Position numbers and translations under genes: made by a program
Assembly (NCBI GenBank): GCA_902614915.1
Contig: CACMMX010000007.1
Location: 1-64,000 of the forward strand
Length of the DNA stretch: 64,000 nucleotides
DNA from: an uncultured Cryomorphaceae bacterium
GTDB lineage: Bacteria; Bacteroidota; Bacteroidia; Flavobacteriales; Schleiferiaceae
Direction of reading: 5' to 3'
Shown here: positions 1 to 9,569 of the stretch, piece by piece
Layout of the letters: every line of letters starts with the position of its first letter
How positions within the stretch are numbered: position 1 is the stretch's first letter
Notes under the pieces: generated by a model
Databases searched by the model: none
The model's input: only the letters and a program-made list of their open reading frames with translations
Told to the model about the DNA's origin: nothing

Positions 1-46
1 AATAACAAAATTTCCCTGCATAGAGGCTAAAAACGGTCAAAAGAAC

Positions 47-2365
47 CTAATCTTTCAAATATAATCGTGGAATGCGCGCGCCTATTCCGGCAAGGACCTC
101 ATAGGAAATAGTTCCTGCTGCTTCCGCTAATTCTAAAACACTTTGATTAGGACCCAGAAGTTCCACCTCATCTCCTTCTTGGACTTGTAAACCTGATACG
201 TCTATCATACACATATCCATGCAAACTCTACCTAAAATGATGCAGGCTTGTCCGTTTATAAAAACTCGTCCATTTCCGTCGGACAGGGAGCGAGTGAGGC
301 CATCCGCATAACCCACTGGGAGGGTCGCGTAAGTCATATTTCTTTCTGCTTTGAAGGCAAGACCGTAGCCTATAAAATCGCCTTTCCCTATGTGGCTAAC
401 TTGACTAACCTTACACTTCCAAGCAATCACTTCTTCTAGCGGCTTGATGCCTTGGTATGTTCCTGCACCATACAGACCAATACCCAAGCGTACCATGTCT
501 TTTTGTTCGCTTCCGAACCGGTGTATGCCGTGTGTATTGAGAATATGAGAGACTGCTGCTGGATATTGGGTTTTAACTTGAGCCGATACTTCTTCAAATA
601 CCGCTAATTGCTTTTTAGTATAAGAATCTTTTGAAGGATCGTCGGCCGCTGCAAGATGGGAGAATACGCCAACCACTTCTACAGAAGATATCGCCGCCAA
701 TGCTCCCAGTAATTCCGGAATTGCTTCCGGTTTAAAACCCAAACGATTCATGCCCGTATTAATTTTTAAATGCACCTTCAATACCTCATTGCGTTTCACG
801 GAAAGCCAATGGTCTAATTGATGGCGAGAAAACAATTCTACTTCTGTCTGAGCCATGGCAAGCATAGGCATTTGCTTCGCTTCCACGTTTAACACCAAAA
901 TGGGCATTCTTATGCCTTGAGCACGCAGTCTCAAGGCCTCTTGCGCGAAGGCCACCCCCAAGTAATCTAGATGCAAGCTTTGCAGCCAACGTGCCACTTC
1001 CAGAGTACCTGAACCGTAGCTGGCTGCCTTTACCATGGCCATCACTTTAGTTTTCGGCCGCAGTACAGCTTTAAACTTTTGAAAATTCCTGCGCATGGCG
1101 CTCAAATTAACTTCTGCCCAAGTACTGTGATATTGATCCTGGAGGGTAGCAGCAAATTGCTCTAGTTTGAACGTGCGCTGCCCCTTTATAAGAATTGTAA
1201 TTTTGCCCAAATCCAAACCTGAAAAACTTGCGGTAAGTTCCGAAACATCCTCAGGCTGTTCCACCCACCAAACGCGATCGAGGCGATAACTCTTAACCAG
1301 TTCTTTGGCCTGGGCTGTGCGTTCATTATTTCCCAAATGGCTTAACACGGCCCATTTTTTTTCTGTGGGGGCGCTACTCACCAATTCTTCTAAAGCCCAA
1401 CGGAGGCTGTTTAAATCTGAACTATAGGTATCTTCCAAGAGGTAACCGCCGTCTTTACCGCGGCGAAGTTGCATGCGCATCTCCAAGGGCTGTAATAAGG
1501 ATAGGCGCTCTTTAATATCCTCTATTGATGCATCTAAAAGTAAGGCGCCACCTACAGCCGCCATGGCATTGGCAATATGGTATTTGCCTTTGAAAGATCG
1601 TGGGGCAATTTTATCGGGGTCCAGGGCTTCACCCTTACCCCAAAGTATGATTTCATTGGGGATTGGAAGTTTCAATTGTACGGCGAGATTGTAGTGCTTT
1701 CTGCTGAGAACCAGACTGCGGCACGATGCAAACAGTTTCCACTTTTGCTCAAATTTATGGGCGTCGCTTGCAAAATATTCCCCGTGTGCATCACCGAGTG
1801 TGGTAAAAATACCAAGGGTTGGCTGTACCAATTCTGCGTGATGTTCCATCTGTCCAGGGCCATCAATACCAACTTCTACTATGGCATTTTTATGCTGCGG
1901 ACCAAGGGCGCTTAAGGTGAGCGGTACACCCAAAGAACTGTTGAAACTTGCATGTGTTCTGTGCACATCTTCTGGGGCACCCAAAAGTTCATAAAGCCAT
2001 TCCTTTACCACCGTTTTTCCGTTGCTGCCCGTAATAGCCATTACTTCTCCTTGTACCTGCTTACGCTGTTCCCTACCCCAAGCTCGAAGTACTTCGAGAG
2101 GTTCTGGATGAACAATAAATGCAACGCCGGGATAGGAATCCACATTTTCAGTTTTACTGCAAATAACCGTTTTCGCCCCTGCTGAAATGGCACTGTCAAT
2201 GTGCTGATGACCGTCTGCGTGTTCTGTTTTTAATGCAATAAAACAAGTGGGCTGCACGCTGTGAATTCTTCTAGAATCAAATGCAAATTGGGTAAACCAA
2301 TTCTCCTGCGAACCCAACAACTTAGCTCCTGCTAATGCGGCAATATGTGCGGCTTTAATGGCCAC
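47..2365 (-). CDS. murF/alr: MurF-alanine racemase bifunctional enzyme
   Basis: This is a 772-residue fusion of two peptidoglycan-precursor enzymes. Residues 1 to about 410 resemble MurF, the cytoplasmic ligase that adds D-Ala-D-Ala to UDP-MurNAc-tripeptide; the ATP loop GSNGKT is at 113-118. Residues from about 415 to the end form an alanine racemase; the PLP-binding lysine is predicted at K447 in VKAASYGSG, and the family-typical end GARIPRLY is present. The racemase supplies the D-alanine used for the dipeptide, so the fusion links supply and use. Such fusions are common in Bacteroidota. The start overlaps the 3' end of tdk by 11 bases, implying co-transcription from the tdk side. The N-terminal MurF part is divergent and may be partly degenerate; the racemase assignment is the firmer one. 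Confidence 0.95.
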   Translation of the reverse strand: MAIKAAHIAALAGAKLLGSQENWFTQFAFDSRRIHSVQPTCFIALKTEHADGHQHIDSAISAGAKTVICSKTENVDSYPGVAFIVHPEPLEVLRAWGREQRKQVQGEVMAITGSNGKTVVKEWLYELLGAPEDVHRTHASFNSSLGVPLTLSALGPQHKNAIVEVGIDGPGQMEHHAELVQPTLGIFTTLGDAHGEYFASDAHKFEQKWKLFASCRSLVLSRKHYNLAVQLKLPIPNEIILWGKGEALDPDKIAPRSFKGKYHIANAMAAVGGALLLDASIEDIKERLSLLQPLEMRMQLRRGKDGGYLLEDTYSSDLNSLRWALEELVSSAPTEKKWAVLSHLGNNERTAQAKELVKSYRLDRVWWVEQPEDVSELTASFSGLDLGKITILIKGQRTFKLEQFAATLQDQYHSTWAEVNLSAMRRNFQKFKAVLRPKTKVMAMVKAASYGSGTLEVARWLQSLHLDYLGVAFAQEALRLRAQGIRMPILVLNVEAKQMPMLAMAQTEVELFSRHQLDHWLSVKRNEVLKVHLKINTGMNRLGFKPEAIPELLGALAAISSVEVVGVFSHLAAADDPSKDSYTKKQLAVFEEVSAQVKTQYPAAVSHILNTHGIHRFGSEQKDMVRLGIGLYGAGTYQGIKPLEEVIAWKCKVSQVSHIGKGDFIGYGLAFKAERNMTYATLPVGYADGLTRSLSDGNGRVFINGQACIILGRVCMDMCMIDVSGLQVQEGDEVELLGPNQSVLELAEAAGTISYEVLAGIGARIPRLYLKD

Positions 2366-2945
2366 TCTTTGTTTTATTCAATTCGTTGTATACCAAGCGG
2401 CTGACCGGTTCGTATTCATTTTGTTCACCTAAAAGAAACGTTTGATCACCTTCCACAATTCTAAACGAAAAATGCGCTGGACCGCCGGTACGTCTGCAGA
2501 TTGCGTGAAGTTTGGTCACGTACTCCGCCGTGGCAAGCAAGTCAGGCATGGGTCCAAATGGTCGGCCCTTGAAGTCTTTATCGAGTCCGGCAATTACCAC
2601 GCGTTTTCCTTGATTCGCAATGGCATTGGCTACTTCAATAATACCGTCATCAAAGAACTGGGCCTCGTCAATGCCCACCACTTGAACTTCATTTACGAGC
2701 AACAACATGTTGGACGAATTCTCTATGGGTGTGGAGGGTATGGAATTCTTATCGTGACTGACGACTTCTTGATTGTCATAACGAACGTCTGAAACAGGTT
2801 TAAAAATCTCTACTTTCTGTCCTGCAATTTGTGCACGGCGCATTCTACGAATCAACTCTTCTGTCTTTCCGCTAAACATGGGACCGCATACTACTTCTAT
2901 CCAGCCGCCTTTTTGTTGGTTAAATTCTATACCTCTTTGATACAT
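2355..2945 (-). CDS. tdk: Thymidine kinase
   Basis: A 196-residue type II thymidine kinase that phosphorylates thymidine to dTMP in the salvage pathway. The ATP loop GPMFSGKT is at 21-28, followed by the DEAQFF metal/ATP motif and the lasso region ending in HFSFR. The enzyme normally has a structural zinc site of two CxxC pairs. Here the first pair is reduced to a single cysteine (AICRRTG) and no second pair is visible near the C-terminus, so the zinc site looks lost. Loss of these ligands is, as far as I recall, not rare in this phylum. It is the first gene of a two-gene leftward unit with murF/alr, overlapping it by 11 bases. Confidence 0.93.
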   Translation of the reverse strand: MYQRGIEFNQQKGGWIEVVCGPMFSGKTEELIRRMRRAQIAGQKVEIFKPVSDVRYDNQEVVSHDKNSIPSTPIENSSNMLLLVNEVQVVGIDEAQFFDDGIIEVANAIANQGKRVVIAGLDKDFKGRPFGPMPDLLATAEYVTKLHAICRRTGGPAHFSFRIVEGDQTFLLGEQNEYEPVSRLVYNELNKTKSGH

Positions 2946-3011
2946 AAGAACAGATTAATACTACTTTCAAAGCGTTAAAGGTAGATAATATACTATCTTG
3001 GAGAAAGGGTT

Positions 3012-3731
3012 ATGAAGAAGAGAACGCAGATTAAAGCAGAATTGGCGGATTTGGCAGAAAACATTGGTTCTAAATCCAACACTGAAGCGGCAAGTGCCGT
3101 ATTGGAATTGTACAAAGAGTTTGCCCTTTTGGCCGCTGAAGAGCACATCCAAGTACAAATGAATGATATAAAAGAAGACCTTAAAGCACAACTTCAAGCA
3201 CGTATTGCCGCTATTCAAAGTCAGACAGAAGTCGTACCCAAAGAAACAGCGCTGAAAAATACTTCCCATGAAGAAGATAATCAACTCTCTTTGGTTGATG
3301 TGGCAGAAGAAATTGAAAAAGAGGAAGCCGCTAAAGCTGCGGAGTCTGACACGGATAAACTCGTTTTAAATGAGGTCACTCAGGAACGTACGGTTTATCA
3401 ATTGGAGGAAGAAGAGGTACCATCTCAGGAAGTGGCGCATCAGGAGCGAATGGTTGATGAGGCAATAAAAGGAGAAAGCAAAAGCCTCAACGAACGATTA
3501 GCAGGGGATGCACTTAAATTTGGACTGAATGATAGAATAGGCTTTGTAAAAGACTTATTTGACGGTTCTGCCGAAGATTTCAATCGTGTAGTGAGTCAAT
3601 TAAATTCGCTAGGAAGCCTTTCAGAGGCTCAGGAGTTTCTCAATACACACGTGGTGCCGGAATACGATTGGGCAGCGAATGAGGAGACTGCGGAGCGATT
3701 CATGGCGGCGGTAGAACAACGGTTCGGCTAG
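3012..3731 (+). CDS. Conserved cytoplasmic protein of unknown function
   Basis: A 239-residue acidic protein without signal peptide or membrane segment. Residues 1-70 are predicted helical. Residues about 75-160 are a low-complexity, Glu-rich linker. The C-terminal 75 residues look like the conserved part: a helical domain beginning SLNERLAGDALKFGLNDRIG and ending in WAANEETAERFMAAVEQRFG. I recall similar C-terminal domains in uncharacterised Bacteroidota proteins, but no function is known to me. It is followed after two bases by rsmI and probably starts the rightward rsmI-DAHP synthase-recJ unit. It is divergent from tdk, with a 66-base shared upstream region. Confidence 0.8.
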   Translation: MKKRTQIKAELADLAENIGSKSNTEAASAVLELYKEFALLAAEEHIQVQMNDIKEDLKAQLQARIAAIQSQTEVVPKETALKNTSHEEDNQLSLVDVAEEIEKEEAAKAAESDTDKLVLNEVTQERTVYQLEEEEVPSQEVAHQERMVDEAIKGESKSLNERLAGDALKFGLNDRIGFVKDLFDGSAEDFNRVVSQLNSLGSLSEAQEFLNTHVVPEYDWAANEETAERFMAAVEQRFG

Positions 3732-3733
3732 TT

Positions 3734-4435
3734 ATGGCCGCGGTGCTCTACATTGTGCCCACCCCTGTGGGTAATCTTGATGATATGACCTTTCGGGCCA
3801 TTGCCGTTTTGAAGGAGGCAGACCTAATCCTTGCAGAAGATACGCGCACCACAGGAAAGTTAACGGCCCACTTTGGGATTGACACCCCCAAGCAAAGTTT
3901 TCACATGCACAATGAGCATAAAGTAATTGAGCGCTACATACATCAGTTGCAAGGTGGCAATACCATTGCCCTTGTTTCTGATGCAGGAACACCAGGCATT
4001 AGTGACCCTGGTTTTTTACTGATTCGCTCGGCAGTAGCGGCGGGTATTGAAATTATCACATTACCTGGAGCGACGGCCTTTGTACCCGCCCTAGTTAGTA
4101 GCGGATTGCCCTGCGACACCTTTTATTTTGAAGGATTTCTACCGCCTAAAAAAGGGCGTAAATCCAAGCTGTTGCAGATTGCTGAATCCCCCTCTACCGT
4201 TATACTTTACGAGAGTCCTCATAAAATCATCAAAACTCTTGAACAAATTGTAAAATTTTGCGGCAGCGACCGTCCCGTTTCTTTGAGCAGAGAAATATCC
4301 AAGAAATTTGAGGAGACACTACGGGGTTCTATCCAAGAAGTCCTTAAACAGGTGGAACAGCGCGGCGGCGTAAAGGGCGAAATAGTTTTGATTGTTGGTG
4401 GTAAAACCAAACAAGAACGTAAGGAAAAGGGTTAA
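3734..4435 (+). CDS. rsmI: 16S rRNA (cytidine-1402-2'-O)-methyltransferase RsmI
   Basis: A 233-residue SAM-dependent tetrapyrrole-methylase-fold enzyme that 2'-O-methylates C1402 of 16S rRNA in the ribosome decoding centre. The family motifs appear in order: PTPVGNLDDMTFRA near residue 10, AEDTRTT, the glycine-rich SAM loop SDAGTPGISDPG, LPGATAFVPALVSSGL and FEGFLPPKKGRK. The length is slightly below proteobacterial RsmI because the C-terminal extension is short. The start lies two bases after the preceding stop, and the next gene begins six bases after this one, so the three are likely one transcript. Confidence 0.95.
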   Translation: MAAVLYIVPTPVGNLDDMTFRAIAVLKEADLILAEDTRTTGKLTAHFGIDTPKQSFHMHNEHKVIERYIHQLQGGNTIALVSDAGTPGISDPGFLLIRSAVAAGIEIITLPGATAFVPALVSSGLPCDTFYFEGFLPPKKGRKSKLLQIAESPSTVILYESPHKIIKTLEQIVKFCGSDRPVSLSREISKKFEETLRGSIQEVLKQVEQRGGVKGEIVLIVGGKTKQERKEKG

Positions 4436-4441
4436 TAAGCT

Positions 4442-5530
4442 ATGACTACCATCCATGCACAATCCATTGAAGAATGGTTCGATTCAACCGCGATTATCCC
4501 ACTACTAATTGCTGGACCCTGTAGTGTGGAAAGTCCCGAACAAATGTTGGAAACCGCGCAGCAGATTAAGAAGTATGCGCCGGTCTCTTTACTTAGAGGA
4601 GGCGTATGGAAACCGCGTACCAAACCGGGCTCTTTTGAAGGAATTGGCGGCGAAGCCATGCGGTGGCTCATTGATGCGGGTAAAGAAACCAAGACTCCTA
4701 CCACAGTGGAAGTTGCCAATGCAGATCATGTTGAACTGGCCTTGAAGGAAGGAGCAGATGTCCTTTGGATTGGCGCAAGAACAACGGTTAATCCTTTTTA
4801 TGTGCAGGAAATTGCACAGGCGCTCAAAGGTGTGAAAATTCCTGTCCTGGTCAAAAATCCAATTCATGCAGAAATAGGTCTATGGGCAGGGGCTATTGAA
4901 CGATTTCTACATGCAGGAACAGCGCGGGTAGCCGCCGTGCACCGCGGTTTCTTTTCCACAGCTAAAAGCCACTACCGCAATGAACCCGAATGGCAGCATA
5001 GCTTTGATTTGCGGGCGCTCATGCCAGAAATAAAAATCATTTGCGACCCTAGTCACATTGCTGGTGACCGCAGCCTTATTCATGAAGTAAGTCAAGTGGC
5101 CATGGACCTAGGCATGGAAGGATTGATGATTGAGACGCATGAAGACCCAGATGTTGCTTTAAGCGATCCCCAACAGCAAGTCACTCCGAGTAGGTTGGGA
5201 GAAATAATTCGCACCTTAAAAATTCATACCGAGGTCCCACTTGAACCAAATGCAGAACTGGCCACTTTACGCGAAGCTCTAGATGTTTTGGATAATCAAA
5301 TTGTGGACGTTCTTCAAAAGCGATTTGAAAAGGTAAAAGACATTGCCGCAATCAAAGAACGCGAGGGGCTTAGCATTTTTCACATGGAGCGCTGGTTGAA
5401 ATTGGTTCAGGAGCAAACTGCACGAGCAGAAAGCAAGCGAATGTCTCCGGCCTTTATTCATGAGCTCTTTGCCTTGGTGCATAAGTACAGCGTGGATTAC
5501 CAAACGGAACTTATTAAAAAAGAATCCTGA
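4442..5530 (+). CDS. DAHP synthase-chorismate mutase fusion
   Basis: A 362-residue bifunctional shikimate-pathway enzyme. Residues 1 to about 260 are a 3-deoxy-7-phosphoheptulonate synthase of the KdsA-like (type I beta) class, with IAGPCSVES at 20-28, LRGGVWKPRT, VLVKNP and CDPSHIAGDR. Residues about 265-355 form an AroQ-type chorismate mutase, starting at LATLREALDVLDNQIVDVL with the typical helical Arg/Lys/Glu pattern. DAHP synthase condenses erythrose-4-phosphate with phosphoenolpyruvate, and the mutase converts chorismate to prephenate for Phe/Tyr synthesis. In related fusions the mutase domain also conveys feedback control; whether it does here is inference. The stop codon overlaps the recJ start by one base. 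Confidence 0.95.
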   Translation: MTTIHAQSIEEWFDSTAIIPLLIAGPCSVESPEQMLETAQQIKKYAPVSLLRGGVWKPRTKPGSFEGIGGEAMRWLIDAGKETKTPTTVEVANADHVELALKEGADVLWIGARTTVNPFYVQEIAQALKGVKIPVLVKNPIHAEIGLWAGAIERFLHAGTARVAAVHRGFFSTAKSHYRNEPEWQHSFDLRALMPEIKIICDPSHIAGDRSLIHEVSQVAMDLGMEGLMIETHEDPDVALSDPQQQVTPSRLGEIIRTLKIHTEVPLEPNAELATLREALDVLDNQIVDVLQKRFEKVKDIAAIKEREGLSIFHMERWLKLVQEQTARAESKRMSPAFIHELFALVHKYSVDYQTELIKKES

Positions 5531-7230
5531 TGCGTTGGAGCCCAAGGCCTGCTCCCGAGCAAGGCATTACGTCAATTCTAACTGCAGAAGTCACCAAGGA
5601 CCCGCTTCTATCCCATCTTTTGGCTGTGCGGGGAATTCAGGATTTTCAAGAAGCAAAAAGTTTTTTTAGGCCCGAACTAGCGCACCTCCACGACCCTTAC
5701 AGAATGAAGGATATGGAAGTGGCCGTGGAACGCATTGAGCAAGCCCGATTAAAAAAGGAGCATGTGATGGTGTTTGGCGATTACGATGTAGATGGTACCA
5801 CTTCTGTAGCTTTGATGTGCGATTTTCTTGACGGAAAATTTCCCATTGAACCCTACATTCCCGACCGCTATAAAGAAGGATACGGCTTGTCTTTTGATGG
5901 CATCACCCTAGCCGCTGAATTAGGCATTACACTAATCATTGCCTTGGATTGTGGGATAAAAGCTTTTGACCAAATTGCCCATGCACGGCAGTTAGGTATT
6001 GATATTATAATATGTGACCATCACCGTCCAGAGAAAGAACTTCCTCAGGCAAAAGCCATTCTTAATCCCAAGCGATTTGATTGTCCCTACCCCTACAAGG
6101 AACTCTCTGGATGCGGAGTGGGCTTCAAATTATGTCAAGCACTCTGCGAGCGCTGGGGACTGCCCCACGAACACCACCTCTACCCTCACCTGGACCTCTG
6201 CGCCATTTCTATTGCTGCAGATATTGTACATGTTACGGGAGAGAATCGGCTCCTTGCCCATTTTGGCATGCAGCGTTTACAGAGTGGCGCGTGTAGAACA
6301 GGAATCAAAGCTTTGCTTGAAGTTACGGCTAAGAATCCATCATCACTTACGTTCAGAGACCTAGGGTTCACCATTGGCCCAAGAATTAATGCCGCCGGTA
6401 GAATGGAAAGCGGCCTGAGAGCCGTTGAACTGCTTCGTTCAAAGAAGGCTGAAGAGCAACTAGAGTTGGCCCAGAAGATTCAACAGTTTAATAAGGAGCG
6501 GCGTGAAGTTCAAAAGGAAATGTTTGATCAGGCCAAAGAACTTCTAGACAAAGAAAACCATACTTTCTCCAACGTCCTATACCATCAAAATTGGCACAAA
6601 GGCGTGGTAGGCATCGTAGCTAGCAAGGTGTTAGAAACACGATATCGCCCTACTATTGTGCTGACCAAAAGCGGGGATACGCTTGCCGGTAGTGCGCGTT
6701 CGGTGACCGACTTTGATCTTTATGAAGCGCTTACAGCCTGTGAGAGGCACCTCATTCAATTTGGGGGACATAAATATGCTGCGGGGATGACGCTCCATGA
6801 AAGTCAGCTTCCTCACTTTAAAAAGGCATTTGAATTGTATTGTCAAAAAAATTTGCACCCTGAACAACTGGAGCACAACCTGTATTACGATGCTCCTGCA
6901 CACCTGAGCCAATTCACTCCAAGGTTTTATGAAATTCTAAAACAACTAGACCCCCACGGACCCGAAAACCCTACGCCAGTTTTTCTGCTAAAAAATCTGG
7001 TTAATGCAGGATCTACCAAGGCCGTCGGTGGTGGAAAACACCTCAAGGTTCACCTGAAGCAACAGGATGGCGGACCAGCCATTTCAGGAATAGCCTTTGG
7101 TAAAGGAAATGAAGCAAAAGCCTTCAGTAGTGGTGCGGCGTTTGACATGTTGGTCTCACTCACAGAAAATCGCTATCGCGGTGAAACCTCTATTGAACTC
7201 ATGGTGATAAGCCTAAAGCAGGCTCATTAG
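5530..7230 (+). CDS. recJ: Single-stranded-DNA-specific exonuclease RecJ
   Basis: A 566-residue DHH-superfamily 5'-3' exonuclease acting in recombination and mismatch or base-excision repair. Motif I VFGDYDVDGTTS and motif III IIICDHHRP supply manganese ligands. The DHHA1 half has GVVGIVASKVLE and the loop FGGHKYAAGMTL. A C-terminal OB-like domain covers about 450-566. Length is normal for the family. The ATG begins on the last base of the upstream TGA, indicating translational coupling. It is the last gene of the rightward core run before the A+T-rich accessory segment. Confidence 0.96.
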   Translation: MRWSPRPAPEQGITSILTAEVTKDPLLSHLLAVRGIQDFQEAKSFFRPELAHLHDPYRMKDMEVAVERIEQARLKKEHVMVFGDYDVDGTTSVALMCDFLDGKFPIEPYIPDRYKEGYGLSFDGITLAAELGITLIIALDCGIKAFDQIAHARQLGIDIIICDHHRPEKELPQAKAILNPKRFDCPYPYKELSGCGVGFKLCQALCERWGLPHEHHLYPHLDLCAISIAADIVHVTGENRLLAHFGMQRLQSGACRTGIKALLEVTAKNPSSLTFRDLGFTIGPRINAAGRMESGLRAVELLRSKKAEEQLELAQKIQQFNKERREVQKEMFDQAKELLDKENHTFSNVLYHQNWHKGVVGIVASKVLETRYRPTIVLTKSGDTLAGSARSVTDFDLYEALTACERHLIQFGGHKYAAGMTLHESQLPHFKKAFELYCQKNLHPEQLEHNLYYDAPAHLSQFTPRFYEILKQLDPHGPENPTPVFLLKNLVNAGSTKAVGGGKHLKVHLKQQDGGPAISGIAFGKGNEAKAFSSGAAFDMLVSLTENRYRGETSIELMVISLKQAH

Positions 7231-7273
7231 ATTCCGATGATTAACCATTGGTAAATACAAAGTTTCAATTTAA

Positions 7274-7301
7274 TTGTACATTCGGAAATGAATTATTTTT
7301 C
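7274..7301 (+). promoter_or_regulatory. Putative Bacteroidota-type promoter
   Basis: TTG at 7274-7276 and TATTTTTC at 7294-7301 are separated by 17 bases and lie just upstream of the ATG at 7307. They match the phylum consensus TTG/TAnnTTTG except for the last base. The site would transcribe the truncated phosphatase frame. It is predicted by eye only. Confidence 0.4.
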
Positions 7302-7306
7302 TGCCT

Positions 7307-7507
7307 ATGAAAAGAGCTTCGAGCCTTATTTCTTTACTATTTATTTGCTATCTGCTCACTAGTGCAGGATTGAAAAGTGAGATTTTTACCCTCTATTTGG
7401 TGCGTCATTCCGAAAAAATAATTTCCTCTGAATACCCCTATGATCCGCCTTTGACTGACTGTGGTACGGAACGGGCAAAACACCTAAGATCCTTTAATGA
7501 ATTTTAG
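7307..7507 (+). pseudogene. Truncated histidine phosphatase (phosphoglycerate mutase family)
   Basis: This 66-codon frame has an N-terminal signal-like stretch followed by LYLVRHSEK, the catalytic RHxE-type motif of the histidine phosphatase superfamily, then DPPLTDCGTERAKHL, the usual next block. The frame stops soon after. Complete exported members are about 160-180 residues and need a second catalytic histidine near the C-terminus, which is absent here and not visible in the next 160 bases in any frame. It therefore looks like the surviving 5' end of a deleted gene. It lies at the left edge of the accessory segment, where a deletion or insertion junction would be expected. Confidence 0.7.
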
Positions 7508-7667
7508 AATCGTCAAAATCTAAAGAAACTCCTTGGCAGTAACTTTAAATAGCTCGTTTATGTCTTTTTGCAAAAAGATGAAGATACCCTTTAAGACAAA
7601 AGGATTTTATGAACGAAAAATAAACCCAAATAAAGAGCTATTTAAATCTAACCCAATCAGAAAGATT

Positions 7668-8126
7668 TTGAAACAAGTTACGCTGCTTTCATTAATAGTT
7701 CTATTCTTCCAAAACTGCCATTCACTTACCTTTAAGTTGAAAGATGAATGGAGTATAACTAATTTTAGGTTTGCTGACATCAGCGCAATGGATGAAGAAA
7801 TGGTATTAGAATGGATTGGGAAAAAGGCAATAATTGATAAGCAATTGTATTTCGAGTATCAGGACATCAAGAGTTACAAAAACATCTTTAAAGGCGATAG
7901 CTTTTGTGCTTACCGCAAAAGTTGGACTAAAGAAAAGGTTTCTACTGATTCGTTCTTACGTTATTACGGAATATCTGCCGTTGAGCTGGGAATGAATCAA
8001 AACGAAATATTAATTATCCATACAGCTTGCTCTGGCTCTCCATTTCATGATATTATAATAAAGAGCAATAATGAAATCATAGTGTCTTGGGACGGAGTAT
8101 TTTTTACCCTCATAAGAAAGAAATGA
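7668..8126 (+). CDS. Predicted lipoprotein of unknown function
   Basis: The open frame extends back to 7533 (197 residues from a TTG, or 188 from the ATG at 7560). I prefer the TTG at 7668 because it places a normal lipoprotein signal (MKQVTLLSLIVLFFQNC) at the very N-terminus, with the lipid-accepting cysteine at residue 17. That gives a 152-residue protein. The mature part has no motif I recognise; it contains two aromatic-rich segments (KQLYFEYQDIKSYKN and TDSFLRYYGISAVELG) and a possible disulfide-capable Cys in HTACSGSPFHD. It is probably attached to a membrane on the periplasmic side. The start is uncertain. It follows the broken phosphatase and precedes another lipoprotein by 25 bases. 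Confidence 0.6.
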   Translation: MKQVTLLSLIVLFFQNCHSLTFKLKDEWSITNFRFADISAMDEEMVLEWIGKKAIIDKQLYFEYQDIKSYKNIFKGDSFCAYRKSWTKEKVSTDSFLRYYGISAVELGMNQNEILIIHTACSGSPFHDIIIKSNNEIIVSWDGVFFTLIRKK

Positions 8127-8151
8127 TGAAACCAACTATCAAAAAGAAATA

Positions 8152-9357
8152 ATGAACAAATATTTATTCTTAATAATTCTCGTTATCTCAAGCTGTAAAA
8201 AGGTTAATGATGATTGTAACCTTTTTGAATACCCACAAGCTCCAGGAATAGAGTGGTTTGAATCTGTGAAGGGATCGGAAAAAGAATCCCACGGACACTT
8301 CATTATAACTTGTACTGATGGTGGTTACCTTCAAGTTGGAGAGACAGGATTAATGTCTCATTCATCCAAAATTCTTGTAGTGAAAACTGATAAAAAAGGA
8401 AATGTGATATGGAAACAAGAATTTGGAACAAGTGGAGTAAATCTTGGAAATTCAGCTCTTGAAACTACCGACAGCTATTTAGTATGTGGTGCTTTAGATG
8501 GGAACAGTGCGCTTATCAAATTAGAGAAAAATACAGGTAAAAAAAAAGTCTCATACGTTATTGATAATGGGGGAGCTGACGCTTTTGAGCATCTGATCGA
8601 AACTTCAAATGGTTTCCTTGGTGTGGGATATGTTCATGCCCAAGACCTCACAAATACTTTCTTCACGGAAGGTGAAGGATATATTACTTTTCTAGATTCA
8701 TTAGGTTTAGTGTTATACGGATTAAACATCAGCGCTAACTTATCACAGGCTTATAGAATCCACAGTTTTGGCAATCATTTTTATATCTCAGGATTAACAC
8801 AAAACGCTCAAGAATACGGCCTTCTCAAAATCGATAGTTTAGGAGGCATTCTTTGGTCTAAAAGATACGGAGGAACAGCTGATGACCATTGTTTTGGTAT
8901 GGATATTGAACCTGACGACGGATCTATTTTTCTTACCGGCCATACCTTAAGCGAAACAGAAAATTGGGATACATATACCATGAAGATAGATTCCTCTGGA
9001 AATCTGCGTTGGGAAAGTAGGGCAGGAAACCCTAGAGGTTTTAACCCAAAGTTTATACACGATGAAGCATGGGACGTAAAGAGCACAGGAGACGGAGGAT
9101 GCATAATAGTTGCAGGGACAGGAGATGAATACAATAGTTACGTGAGACGATGCGGGAGCGATGGTGATGATTCAAACACTTGGCATATTTATTTAGTAAA
9201 ATTTGATGCTAACGGCTTAGTAGAATGGCAAAAAACATATGGCAGCGAGGACGGTATTGACTGGGCTGGAGAAGCCTTAGATTTAACCCCAGACGGAGGA
9301 GCTATTATAGGGTTTGATAATGGGGGATTTGGCTATTTGAAAATTGAAGCCTTTTAA
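8152..9357 (+). CDS. Lipoprotein with beta-propeller-like repeats
   Basis: A 401-residue protein beginning MNKYLFLIILVISSCKK, a clear lipoprotein signal with the lipid cysteine at residue 15. The mature part contains at least four spaced repeats of a W-x-K/S-x-x-x-G core, each followed by a DGG or DDG turn and a hydrophobic strand ending in G: VIWKQEFG, ILWSKRYGG, LRWESRAG and VEWQKTYG. This is the pattern of bladed propeller proteins often annotated in Bacteroidota as delta-60 or PQQ-like repeat proteins. There is no catalytic motif; binding or structural roles at the cell surface are inference. It shares direction with its neighbours, but no shared promoter was identified. Confidence 0.8.
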   Translation: MNKYLFLIILVISSCKKVNDDCNLFEYPQAPGIEWFESVKGSEKESHGHFIITCTDGGYLQVGETGLMSHSSKILVVKTDKKGNVIWKQEFGTSGVNLGNSALETTDSYLVCGALDGNSALIKLEKNTGKKKVSYVIDNGGADAFEHLIETSNGFLGVGYVHAQDLTNTFFTEGEGYITFLDSLGLVLYGLNISANLSQAYRIHSFGNHFYISGLTQNAQEYGLLKIDSLGGILWSKRYGGTADDHCFGMDIEPDDGSIFLTGHTLSETENWDTYTMKIDSSGNLRWESRAGNPRGFNPKFIHDEAWDVKSTGDGGCIIVAGTGDEYNSYVRRCGSDGDDSNTWHIYLVKFDANGLVEWQKTYGSEDGIDWAGEALDLTPDGGAIIGFDNGGFGYLKIEAF

Positions 9358-9569
9358 TTTTTAAATGATTAATTAAAACTAATAAATTTTAGATGTTCCA
9401 CTTGTTTAAGTATGTTTCAAAGTATTAGATTGAAACCCTAAATAGGGAGTAATTGGCAGATTTTATTTGCCGAATAATATAGAACATCAATGCTGAAAAT
9501 GATGTTATTGCTAAAAGATCTGAAAGAATTTTTTAAAGCTATTTTCTGCTTAGTTAAATCTATGGCTCT

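Noticed and set aside
1577-1915. 112-codon plus-strand frame inside murF/alr
   Set aside because: It lies wholly antisense to a well-supported gene, has no motif or start signal, and its composition follows the opposite strand.
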